A stretch of 22,807 nt of DNA. It comes from JAFAZJ01 sp050183765 (GTDB lineage Bacteria > Pseudomonadota > Alphaproteobacteria > Reyranellales > Reyranellaceae). How positions within the stretch are numbered: position 1 is the first letter of the stretch; each line of letters begins with the position of its first letter. The notes under the pieces are model-generated. The model saw only the letters and a program-made list of their open reading frames with translations, was not told the origin of the DNA and searched no databases. Below, in pieces: positions 6,148 through 13,141 of this stretch. The position numbers and the translations under genes are program-made. Location of the stretch: the NCBI GenBank assembly GCA_050183765.1, contig JBFXAZ010000091.1, positions 1 through 22,807 on the forward strand, written 5' to 3'.

Positions 6148-7509
6148 ATGTCGGCACCGCCCAGCGGCGGAGGCGAGCCCCTCACGGGCCGCCGCCAGCT
6201 TGTCGAGTATTTCGAGGCCGGGTGTAAGCCGGCTGAGCACTGGCGCGCCGGCACCGAGCATGAAAAATTTGGTTTCGATCGCGCCACCAGAACACCGTTG
6301 CGTTACGAAGGCGGCGTCAAGGCGATGCTCGACGGCCTGGCCGATCGCTTCGGCTGGGAGCGCGCGCTGGAGAACGGCAAGGTCATCGCGCTCACCCGCG
6401 GCCAGGCCAACATCACGCTGGAGCCGGGCGGCCAGCTCGAGCTCAGCGGCGCGCCGCTGGCGACGGTGCATGAGTGCGCGGCCGAGACCGACAATCACCT
6501 CGAGGAAGTGAAGGCGGTCGCCGGACCGCTGGGCGCGGGCTTCGCCGGGCTGGGCTTCACGCCGACCTGGCGGCGCGAGGATTTCGACTGGATGCCCAAG
6601 GGCCGCTACAAGATCATGCGCGCCTACATGCCCAAGAAGGGCACGATGGGCCTCGACATGATGCTGCGCACCTGCACGGTGCAGACCAATGTCGACTATG
6701 CCTCCGAAGCCGACATGGTGAAGAAGTTCCGCGTGTCGCTGGCGCTGCAGCCGCTGGCCACCGCGCTCTACGCCAATTCGCCGTTCGTCGAGTCGCAGGA
6801 CACCGGCTTCCAGAGCCGGCGCAGCCATGTCTGGACCGACACCGATGCCGACCGCTGCGGCATGCTGCCCTTCGTCTTCGAGGACGGCTTCGGCTTTGAG
6901 CGCTATACCGACTACATCCTCGGCGTGCCGATGTACTTCGTCTACCGCGACGGCATCTACATCGACGTCAGCGGCAAGTCGTTCCGCGACTTCATGGCCG
7001 GTCGCCTGCACAACGACGTGGGCGACATCGCCCGTGTCACCGACTGGTCGGACCACGTCACCACGGCGTTCCCCGAGGTGCGGCTCAAGCGCTACCTCGA
7101 GATGCGGGGATGCGATTCGGGGCCGCGCGACATGATCGTGGCGCTGCCGGCGCTGTGGATGGGCCTGCTCTACGACGCCGCGTCGCTCGATGCCGCCTGG
7201 GACCTGGTAAAGGGATGGAGCGTGGCCGAGCAGCAGGCGCTGCGCGACCAGTCGCCGCGCGAGGGCCTGAAGACCGTCATGAAGGGCCACACCCTGCAGA
7301 GCTACGCGTGCGAAGTGCTGAAGATCGCCGAGGCCGGGCTGAAGACGCGCGCCAGGCTCGACGCGCAGGGCCGCGACGAGACGATGTATCTCGATCCGCT
7401 CAAGCGCATCGCCGAGAGCGGCGTCACGCTGGCCGACGAGAAGCGCGACCGCCTCGCCAATTCCCTGAATGGCGACTACGGCGCGCTGTACGAGGCCTAC
7501 GCTTACTAA
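6148..7509 (+). CDS. gshA: Glutamate-cysteine ligase, plant-type (class 3)
   Basis: The 453-residue enzyme catalyses the ATP-dependent first step of glutathione synthesis in the cytoplasm. It belongs to the plant-like/alphaproteobacterial GCL group: GTEHEKFGFD (35-44) is the N-terminal glutamate/metal-binding motif, ITLEPGGQLELSGAP the following catalytic block, and MGLDMMLRTCTVQTNVDY, ASLALQPLATALYANSPF and EMRGCDSGPRD are typical of the family. I used ATG 6148, which has GGGGGA a few bases upstream. Length agrees with plant chloroplast GCL without its transit peptide. It follows rsmE by 112 bp and ends 78 bp before the stop of the convergent dioxygenase gene; an imperfect long inverted repeat lies between. 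Plant GCLs are redox-regulated through cysteines, but I cannot confirm which cysteines here correspond. Confidence 0.94.
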   Translation: MSAPPSGGGEPLTGRRQLVEYFEAGCKPAEHWRAGTEHEKFGFDRATRTPLRYEGGVKAMLDGLADRFGWERALENGKVIALTRGQANITLEPGGQLELSGAPLATVHECAAETDNHLEEVKAVAGPLGAGFAGLGFTPTWRREDFDWMPKGRYKIMRAYMPKKGTMGLDMMLRTCTVQTNVDYASEADMVKKFRVSLALQPLATALYANSPFVESQDTGFQSRRSHVWTDTDADRCGMLPFVFEDGFGFERYTDYILGVPMYFVYRDGIYIDVSGKSFRDFMAGRLHNDVGDIARVTDWSDHVTTAFPEVRLKRYLEMRGCDSGPRDMIVALPALWMGLLYDAASLDAAWDLVKGWSVAEQQALRDQSPREGLKTVMKGHTLQSYACEVLKIAEAGLKTRARLDAQGRDETMYLDPLKRIAESGVTLADEKRDRLANSLNGDYGALYEAYAY

Positions 7510-7518
7510 GGAAACGCT

Positions 7519-7583
7519 GTCATCCCGACCGGAGCGTGGGATCCCGGGTGATGCCTGGATCCCTCACGCCGCTCGGGATGACA
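7519..7583. repeat. Imperfect long inverted repeat between convergent genes
   Basis: A 27-nt left arm (7519-7545, beginning TGTCATCCCGACCGGAGC) is complementary to a right arm (7557-7583, ending GCTCGGGATGACA) at about 23 of 27 positions, with an 11-nt loop. It fills most of the gap between the gshA stop (7509) and the dioxygenase stop (7588). The same sequence family occurs at 22301-22369, again between convergent stops. It may serve as a bidirectional terminator or be a REP/MITE-like dispersed element. Confidence 0.75.
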
Positions 7584-7587
7584 ATGC

Positions 7588-8421
7588 TCAGGCGCGATAG
7601 AACGGCTTGTTGCCGCACACCGTGACGCGGTGGCCGTAGCGGCGGTGCGGGTGATAGTCGAACAGCGCGTGATGCTGGGCGCAGCGATTGTCCCAGAAGG
7701 CGATCGAGTTGGGCTGCCACTTGAAGCGGCACTGCAGCTCCGGCGTCTCGACGTGGCGCCACAGCATCTCGAGGATCGCGTCGCTCTCGTGCTTCCTGAG
7801 CTGCGGGATGCGCGTGGTGAAGCCGCGATTGACGTAGAGCGCCGTCCGGCCGGTCACCGGGTGGGTGCGCAGGATCGGATGCTCCGAGCGCGGGAAGTTC
7901 TGCGCGCCGTCCTTCTTGTGCACCTGGTGGCTGTGCGCCTTGAGGCTGTCGTGGATCGCCGTCATCCCGACCAGCATCTGCTTGATCGGCTCCGACAGCG
8001 TCTCGTAGGCGCGGTACATGTTGGCGAACATGGTGTCGCCGCCGCCGTCGGGCGGCACCTCGGTGAGATAGAGGATCGAGCCCATCGGCGGCTCCTCGTC
8101 GCACGAGACGTCGGTGTGCCACTCCTCGCCGGCGACGTGCTTGCTCTTCTCGTCGGCCTTGATCACCAGGATCTCGGGATGGCCCTCGATCAGCTGCGGC
8201 GCGTTGGGATGGATGTGCAGGCGGCCGAAGCGCCGGCCGAAGGCCTTGTGCTGCTCGACGCTGAGCTTCTGGTCGCGGAAGAAGATCACCAGGTTGTCCA
8301 TCAGCGCGTCGTGGATCTCCTGGAACTGCTGGTTGCCCAGCTCGCCGCCGAGATCGACCCCATGGATCTCAGCGCCGATCACCGGCGAGAGCTTGCGCAC
8401 CTCGATCGTCTGGTAGCCCAT
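7588..8421 (-). CDS. TauD/TfdA-family 2-oxoglutarate-dependent dioxygenase
   Basis: The 277-aa protein is a non-haem iron(II)/2-oxoglutarate dioxygenase. The facial triad is H102-x-D104 (in EEWHTDVS) and H250 (in AFWDNRCAQHHALFDY). R261 and R265 (HRRYGHRV) sit 11 and 15 residues after the last histidine, as in TauD, for binding the 2-oxoglutarate carboxylate. NKPFYR at the C-terminus matches TauD. GAEIHGVDL near the N-terminus is the family signature. The substrate cannot be named: relatives act on taurine, alkylsulfates, 2,4-D and other small acids. The start at 8421 has CGGAGGA upstream. It diverges from an IclR-type regulator across a 100-bp gap that carries a palindrome, so regulated expression is likely. 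No transporter or sulfur gene is next to it. Confidence 0.88.
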   Translation of the reverse strand: MGYQTIEVRKLSPVIGAEIHGVDLGGELGNQQFQEIHDALMDNLVIFFRDQKLSVEQHKAFGRRFGRLHIHPNAPQLIEGHPEILVIKADEKSKHVAGEEWHTDVSCDEEPPMGSILYLTEVPPDGGGDTMFANMYRAYETLSEPIKQMLVGMTAIHDSLKAHSHQVHKKDGAQNFPRSEHPILRTHPVTGRTALYVNRGFTTRIPQLRKHESDAILEMLWRHVETPELQCRFKWQPNSIAFWDNRCAQHHALFDYHPHRRYGHRVTVCGNKPFYRA

Positions 8422-8493
8422 CGTCCGTTTCCTCCGAATGCGTGGCGGCAGAGTGCCCGGGATGGTCGGGCGATTGCACTCCCGAGTGGCACG

Positions 8494-8510
8494 ATTCCGT
8501 AATACGGAAT
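8494..8510. promoter_or_regulatory. 17-bp palindrome, probable IclR operator
   Basis: ATTCCGTA A TACGGAAT is a perfect 8-1-8 palindrome ending 11 nt before the regulator's ATG (8522) and touching its probable ribosome-binding site (AGGG at 8511). It is AT-rich compared with its surroundings. IclR-type proteins bind short palindromes of this kind as dimers. The position fits autorepression and control of the divergent dioxygenase, whose start is 73 bp away. Confidence 0.6.
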
Positions 8511-8521
8511 AGGGTGACAGC

Positions 8522-9334
8522 ATGGCCCTTGCCGCTCCCCGTTTCATCGAGCCGGTGCGCCGCGCCTTCGCGGTGCTCGAGGCACTGAACCGACGCCGCA
8601 CCGGCACGCTGGGCGCGCTGGTCGAGGCCACCGGCCTGCCCAAGCCGACCATCGCGCGGCTGCTCGAGACCCTGATCGCGCTGGGCTATGTCAGCCACGT
8701 CTCGCGCGCGCAGGGCTATCGCGTCACCGACCGCGTCGTGCTGCTGTCGGCCGGCGCGCGCTTCGTGCACCACGTGGCCGACATCGCCGTGCCGGAGATG
8801 CGCCGCTTCACGCGCGAGAGCGGCTGGCCGCTGTATCTCGGCACGGTCAGCGGCGCGAGCGTGGCGATCCGCTACACGACCTCGCCCGAGAGCCCGCTGT
8901 CCTTCGAGCCGACCGGCTATGCCGATCGCTTTCCCGTGCTCGAGAGCGCCATCGGTCGTGCCTGGCTGGCGTTCTGTCCCGAGGATGAAAGACGCACCAT
9001 CCTGCGCGAGATCGAGACGGGCGGCGGCACGGGCCGCGAGGCTGTGCGCGACGCCGGCGCGCTGCACGCGGCGCTTGCGGAGATCCGCGCCCAGGGTTTC
9101 GCCTTCACCCGCTCGACGCGGCAGGACCGGCTCAACGGTCTGGCCGTGCCGATCCTCGGCGGCGGCCACGTTCTGGGCTGCCTGTCGATGCGCTTCCCCA
9201 AGAGCGCGATGAGCGAATCCGAAGCGGCGCGACGCTATCTCGCGCCGCTGGCGGCGATCGCCGGGCGTATCGCCGATGCGGCATCGGTGCCCGACGAAGC
9301 GCCGTCGCTCGCACGGCGGCGGAGCTTGGGCTAA
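8522..9334 (+). CDS. IclR-family transcriptional regulator
   Basis: The 270-residue protein has the N-terminal winged helix-turn-helix of the IclR family (about 10-70; RRAFAVLEALN, LGALVEATGLPKPTIARLLETL, then the wing GYVSHVSRAQGYRVTD). The C-terminal effector-binding domain (about 80-255) includes SGWPLYLGTVSG, ESAIGRAWLAFCPEDERR, and the late LNGLAVPILGGGHVLGCLSMRF strand that builds the ligand pocket. Its order of secondary elements follows the aromatic-catabolism regulators of the family, but the inducer cannot be inferred. ATG 8522 is preceded by AGGG. It is divergent from the dioxygenase and probably controls it; the palindrome at 8494-8510 is the likely site. FkbM methyltransferase follows 33 bp later. 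Confidence 0.92.
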   Translation: MALAAPRFIEPVRRAFAVLEALNRRRTGTLGALVEATGLPKPTIARLLETLIALGYVSHVSRAQGYRVTDRVVLLSAGARFVHHVADIAVPEMRRFTRESGWPLYLGTVSGASVAIRYTTSPESPLSFEPTGYADRFPVLESAIGRAWLAFCPEDERRTILREIETGGGTGREAVRDAGALHAALAEIRAQGFAFTRSTRQDRLNGLAVPILGGGHVLGCLSMRFPKSAMSESEAARRYLAPLAAIAGRIADAASVPDEAPSLARRRSLG

Positions 9335-9367
9335 AGTCGCACCGACCAGGACGACGACGGACGCGGG

Positions 9368-10309
9368 ATGGGCGTGGAGCAGGAAGTCGGATTGACGCCG
9401 GAGGACATGTCGTTCGCGGGATCGATGCCGGCCGCGGCGCAGCCCGCATCGGCCGAGGCCCCGCCCGCCGAGCCGGCCGGTATCCTGCCGTACCGATCCA
9501 GGCGCTGCCGGCACGGCACCTTCCTCTACAACCCCCGCGATCGTTTCATCGGGCGCAGCCTGGAGCTGTACGGCGAGTACGCCGAGCTCGAGCTGCAGTT
9601 GCTGCTGCGGCTGGCCCGGCCCGGCGACATCGTCGTCGACGCCGGCGCCAATATCGGCGCGCTTTCTCTGCCGATGGCGCGGCGCGTCGGGCCGGGCGGC
9701 TGGGTGCTGGCGGCCGAGCCGCAGCGCCTCGTGCACCAGATGCTGTGCGCCAATATCGCCGTGAATGGTCTCGCCAACGTGGTGGCGCATTGGTGCGGGC
9801 TGGGCGCGGCGGCCGACGTGGCGGTGGTGCCGGCGCTCGACTACGGCCGGGAGAACAACTACGGCGGCGTGGCCCTGCGCGCCGGCGGCGTGGGCGAGCG
9901 CGTGCCGGTGGTGAGCATCGACTCGCTCGACCTGCCGGGCTGCGCGCTGATCAAGGTCGATGTCGAGGGCATGGAGCTCGACGTGCTGCGCGGCGCGGCG
10001 GACACGATCCGCACGCACCGGCCTCGGCTGTTCGTCGAGAACAACGGCACCGAGAGCTCGCCGCCGCTGATCGGCTGGCTGATGGAGCAGGGCTACCGGC
10101 TCTTCTGGCACGTCGCGCCGCTGTTCAACCCGCACAATTTCGCCAATGCCACCGACGATGTCTTTCCCGGCCTGCACTCGACCAACATGCTGTGCCTGCC
10201 GCCCGGCGACACGGCGGAGGTTCGCGGCATGCGCGCCGTCAGCGGACCCGAGGACACCGCGCTGGACTCGCAGCGCCGCCGCCGCGAGTCCGCGGCCCGG
10301 CGATCGTAG
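9368..10309 (+). CDS. FkbM-family methyltransferase
   Basis: A 313-aa SAM-dependent methyltransferase of the FkbM family, which usually O-methylates sugars or polyketides. Motif I is VVDAGANIGALSL (89-101), the acidic end of the next strand is AAEPQR (115-120), and the family motif IKVDVEGMELDVLRGA is present in the C-terminal half, followed by PRLFVENN. The N-terminal 40 residues are Ala/Pro-rich and low in complexity, not part of the domain. The true start could be one of several ATGs in this tail (9368, 9407 or 9425); the first is kept, but its ribosome-binding site is weak. It ends 7 nt before the start of the secreted protein, so the two are probably cotranscribed. The C-terminal 25 residues are Arg-rich. 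Confidence 0.88.
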   Translation: MGVEQEVGLTPEDMSFAGSMPAAAQPASAEAPPAEPAGILPYRSRRCRHGTFLYNPRDRFIGRSLELYGEYAELELQLLLRLARPGDIVVDAGANIGALSLPMARRVGPGGWVLAAEPQRLVHQMLCANIAVNGLANVVAHWCGLGAAADVAVVPALDYGRENNYGGVALRAGGVGERVPVVSIDSLDLPGCALIKVDVEGMELDVLRGAADTIRTHRPRLFVENNGTESSPPLIGWLMEQGYRLFWHVAPLFNPHNFANATDDVFPGLHSTNMLCLPPGDTAEVRGMRAVSGPEDTALDSQRRRRESAARRS

Positions 10310-10316
10310 GCCGGCG

Positions 10317-11018
10317 ATGCGGGCCCTCGCCTTCGTCCTCGCGATGCTGCTGGCGGCCCCGGCCGCCCGCGCGCAGCTCGATCCGGTGCCGCCGCCCGAG
10401 CGCTGGCGCGACTACAACGCCGCCGCGGACCACTTCACCATCCGCGTGCCGGGCATCGTGCAGAAGCGGCCGTGGAACGACGCCGGCTTTCCGGCGACGC
10501 ATTACCTCACCGGCAGCGTCGAGGAATCGATGAGCGTCACGGTGGTGTTCTACCCGCCGTCGATCCGCGGCAGCGCCGGCGCGCCGCTGATCGCCCAGCG
10601 CTTCGCCACCCTGATGCTGGCGCGCGTCAGCGCCGACAAGCCGACCCGCAACGAAGCCGACAAATGCGGCGGCGACGCGCCGGGCTACATCGTCGAGGCG
10701 CCGCTGCCCGACGAGCTGAACTACTTCGCGCGCGTCTGCGTCACGGCCGAGACCGTCTACAAGGTCGAGGTGGTGGTGAACCGGGAGAAGCTGCCGGCGG
10801 CGCTGCCGCATGTGCGCGCCTTCCTCGACTCGTTCCGCACCAGCGCGCGGCTGGCGCCCGCGGCACCCGAGCCGCCGCCGGTCACCGCGCCCGCCGAGCC
10901 GCCCAAGCCGGCCGAGCCCGCCAAGGCCACGGAACCGCCCAAGCCACCGGAGCCGCCGGCGCAGGCTTCGCCGCCTTCGTCCTCGGTGACCGTGCCGATG
11001 CCGTCGCTGCCGAAGTGA
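10317..11018 (+). CDS. Secreted protein with proline-rich C-terminal tail
   Basis: The 233-residue product has a signal peptide (MRALAFVLAMLLAAPAARA). The mature globular part (about 21-178) has two cysteines (C117, C141) which could be bonded, and strand-like segments such as FTIRVPGIVQ, MSVTVVFYP and VYKVEVVVN. Residues 182-233 are rich in Pro, Ala, Lys and Glu (PAEPPKPAEPAKATEPPKP), the type of tail that extends across periplasm or cell wall. I do not recognise the family. It follows FkbM by 7 nt, so it is probably in the same operon; whether its substrate is connected is unknown. Its stop is 5 nt from the stop of the convergent avidin-like gene. Confidence 0.75.
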   Translation: MRALAFVLAMLLAAPAARAQLDPVPPPERWRDYNAAADHFTIRVPGIVQKRPWNDAGFPATHYLTGSVEESMSVTVVFYPPSIRGSAGAPLIAQRFATLMLARVSADKPTRNEADKCGGDAPGYIVEAPLPDELNYFARVCVTAETVYKVEVVVNREKLPAALPHVRAFLDSFRTSARLAPAAPEPPPVTAPAEPPKPAEPAKATEPPKPPEPPAQASPPSSSVTVPMPSLPK

Positions 11019-11023
11019 GGGCG

Positions 11024-11431
11024 CTACTTCCTCGGTGAGTAGACGTCGCTGCCCTTGACGCGCATCGACCGGCCCTGCTGCGGATTGAAGAAGATGGTCT
11101 CCCAGTCCATGGCGATGGAGCCATTGGCCAGGATGCCGGAGAGGGCGGTGTCGGCCTGGCAATCGATCTTCGCGCTGCGCCAGTGAACGCTGAAGACGAT
11201 GCGGTCGGCGGCGGCGTATCCCGCGACCGGGTGCGGAATCGCCTTACAGGGGAAGGTCGCCATCGTGAAGTAGCTGCCGGTGAGGGCGCCGGTCGCCGCA
11301 TCGATGCTGGTGATGGTCAGTTCCGAGCCGCGCTCGTTGACCCATTTGGTGCCCGCCGCCAGGGACTGCGCGGCAGCGGGAATCACGACGCAGGCAACCG
11401 CGAGCGTCGACGCCAGCAAAACATGCTTCAT
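11024..11431 (-). CDS. Avidin-family protein, short rhizavidin-like (dimeric type)
   Basis: The 135-aa product has a signal peptide (MKHVLLASTLAVACVVIPAAA) and a mature part of about 114 residues that reads as one avidin barrel. Compared from memory with streptavidin and rhizavidin: W30-x-N32-x3-S36 corresponds to the WxNxxGS start; GALTGSY at 48-54 to GALTGTY; FSVHWRS (W84) to the VAWKN tryptophan; DTALSG (T95) to the ATTWSG loop; IAMDWETIFF (W110) to INTQWLL; and KGSDVYS (D129) to GHDTFT. C62 and C91 fall where rhizavidin has its conserved disulfide, and no late W120-type residue is seen, both marks of dimeric bacterial avidins. The S88 and W92 equivalents are A93 and L97, so biotin affinity may be reduced. 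Ribosome-binding site AGGAGGAG lies before ATG 11431. No search was run. Confidence 0.75.
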   Translation of the reverse strand: MKHVLLASTLAVACVVIPAAAQSLAAGTKWVNERGSELTITSIDAATGALTGSYFTMATFPCKAIPHPVAGYAAADRIVFSVHWRSAKIDCQADTALSGILANGSIAMDWETIFFNPQQGRSMRVKGSDVYSPRK

Positions 11432-11437
11432 GAGCTC

Positions 11438-11472
11438 CTCCTGTGGATGCGGGTGAACGCATCCTACAGGAG
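11438..11472 (-). promoter_or_regulatory. Hairpin covering the Shine-Dalgarno of the avidin-like gene
   Basis: CTCCTGTGGATGCG (11438-11451) and CGCATCCTACAGGAG (11458-11472) pair over 14 bp with one bulged base and a 6-nt loop. On the minus strand, the 3' arm contains AGGAG, the core of the avidin-like gene's ribosome-binding site. The hairpin would block translation initiation when folded, and lies between the tldD stop (11488) and the avidin-like start. Confidence 0.6.
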
Positions 11473-11487
11473 CACGCCACGGCCGGC

Positions 11488-12921
11488 CTATGTGGCGGTG
11501 CCGCCGACCGTCAGGCCGTCGAGCCGCAAGGTGGGTTGCCCGACACCCACCGGCACGCCCTGGCCGTCCTTGCCGCAGGTGCCGACGCCGAGATCCATCT
11601 CCAGGTCGTTGCCGACCATGCCGATCTTCAGCAGCGCCTCGCTGCCCGAGCCGATCAGCGTGGCGCCCTTCACCGGCGCGCCCTGCTTGCCGTTCTCGAT
11701 CAGGTAGGCCTCGGTGCAGCTGAAGACGAACTTGCCGTTGGTGATGTCGACCTGGCCGCCGCCGAAATTCACGGCGTAGAGGCCGCGCTTCACCGAGGCC
11801 ATGATCTCGTGCGGATCCTTGTCGCCGGCCAGCATGATGGTGTTGGTCATGCGCGGCATCGGGCTGTGGGCGTGGCTCTGGCGGCGTCCGTTGCCGGTGG
11901 GCGCCGCACCCATCAGCCGCGCGTTGAGCCGATCCTGCATCAGGCCGACCAGCTTGCCGTCCTCGATCAGCACGGTGCGCTGGCTGGGCGTGCCCTCGTC
12001 ATCGACCGTGAGCGAGCCGCGCCGGTCGAGCATCGTGCCGTCGTCGACCACGGTGACGCCGGGCGAAGCGATGCGCTGGTTCATCAGGTGGGTGAAGACC
12101 GAGGTCTTGCGGCGGTGGAAGTCGCCCTCCAGACCGTGGCCGATCGCCTCGTGCCACAGGATGCCGGACCAGCCGGCGCCCAGCACGACGGGCATCTCGC
12201 CGGCCGGCGCGTCGACCGACTGCAGATTGACCAGCGCCTGACGAATCGCCTCGTCGGTCTGCTTCTTCCAGTACTCGGGCTCGAACAGCCCGCTGTAGCC
12301 GATGCGGCCGCCCGAGCCGGACGAGCCGGTTTCCATGCGATCGCCCTTGCCGGCGACCACGGAGACGTTGAGCCGCACCATCGGCCGCACGTCGGCGACC
12401 CGGCGGCCGTCGGCGCGCACGATCTCGATCACCTGCCAGGAGGCGGCGATCGAGGCCGAGACCTGCTTCAGCAGCTTCTCCTTGCCGCGGGCATAGGCGT
12501 CGATCTCCTCCAAGAGCTTCACCTTGCGCTCGAAGTCGATGCCGTCGAGCGGGTTGGCGTCGGTGTAGAGGATCCGGTTGGTGCCGCGCGGCCCCTCTGC
12601 CGCCGTGCCGCCCCGGCCGCTGGCCACGGCGCGCACCGTCGTGGCGGCGCGCTTCAGCGCCGTCTCGTCGAGCGCCGAGGCATGGGCGTAGCCCACCGTC
12701 TCGCCCTTCACCGCCCGCAGGCCGAAACCCTGGGAGACGTCGAAGGAGGCGCTCTTCAGCTTGCCGTCGTCCCAGGCCAGCATCTCGCTCTGGGCGTATT
12801 CGAGGAACAGCTCGCCGTCGTCGCTGCCGGCGAGCGCCTCGCGCACGATTCGCTCGGTGCGCGCCTCGTCGAGTCCGGCGCGCTTGAAGAAGAGGTCATT
12901 GGCAGTGGCGAGATGGGACAT
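11488..12921 (-). CDS. tldD: Metalloprotease TldD
   Basis: The 477-aa protein is a TldD/PmbA-family metalloprotease, half of the TldD/TldE (PmbA) complex that degrades unfolded peptides and matures microcin B17 in E. coli. The zinc motif HEAIGHGLEGD gives H257, E258 and H262 (HExxxH), and C449 in the GTCGKDGQ block is at the place of the family's third ligand. The N-terminal domain has SFDVSQGFGLRAVKGE, typical of the family. A GTG two codons upstream could start it, but ATG 12921 has GGAG at the right distance. No partner tldE is in the window. The position next to the cytochrome oxidase operon, divergent from ctaC, recurs in alphaproteobacteria. The avidin-like gene lies 56 bp downstream on the same strand. 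Confidence 0.93.
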   Translation of the reverse strand: MSHLATANDLFFKRAGLDEARTERIVREALAGSDDGELFLEYAQSEMLAWDDGKLKSASFDVSQGFGLRAVKGETVGYAHASALDETALKRAATTVRAVASGRGGTAAEGPRGTNRILYTDANPLDGIDFERKVKLLEEIDAYARGKEKLLKQVSASIAASWQVIEIVRADGRRVADVRPMVRLNVSVVAGKGDRMETGSSGSGGRIGYSGLFEPEYWKKQTDEAIRQALVNLQSVDAPAGEMPVVLGAGWSGILWHEAIGHGLEGDFHRRKTSVFTHLMNQRIASPGVTVVDDGTMLDRRGSLTVDDEGTPSQRTVLIEDGKLVGLMQDRLNARLMGAAPTGNGRRQSHAHSPMPRMTNTIMLAGDKDPHEIMASVKRGLYAVNFGGGQVDITNGKFVFSCTEAYLIENGKQGAPVKGATLIGSGSEALLKIGMVGNDLEMDLGVGTCGKDGQGVPVGVGQPTLRLDGLTVGGTAT

Positions 12922-13020
12922 GGTCACTCCGCAGGCTCAGACCTGAACATAGGCGCTCGGCGAGGGCAAATCCACGGCGCGACGGAATGTAGCCAACCGG
13001 CTGAGACAGCGCGGCTTTTC

Positions 13021-13041
13021 GCCTGCCGGAGTGCGGCAGGC
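13021..13041. other. 8-bp hairpin in the tldD-ctaC divergent gap
   Basis: GCCTGCCG (13021-13028) and CGGCAGGC (13034-13041) pair perfectly around a 5-nt loop (GAGTG). It sits in the 220-bp space between the divergent starts of tldD and ctaC, about 100 bp before ctaC. It has no T-tract on either strand, so it is not a convincing terminator; it may be a leader hairpin or operator. Nothing else definite is seen in this gap, apart from a weak TAGATA (13095-13100) with a GTGACC 18 bp before it. Confidence 0.3.
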
Positions 13042-13141
13042 GGACGCATCGCGCGGGGGGCCGAATTGGGGTGACCGGGCTTTACGTCCTCTGCTAGATA
13101 CCGCCATCATCCGCGTGGATATTGCGGCAAGGAGTGGGGGC

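Noticed and set aside
8369..10177. A 602-codon open frame on the minus strand opposite the IclR and FkbM genes
   Set aside because: Same compositional shadow; no ribosome-binding site and no recognisable motifs, while the plus-strand genes have clear domains.
11443..13074. A 543-codon open frame on the plus strand opposite tldD
   Set aside because: tldD has a complete zinc motif and full length; the plus frame has low-complexity composition only.
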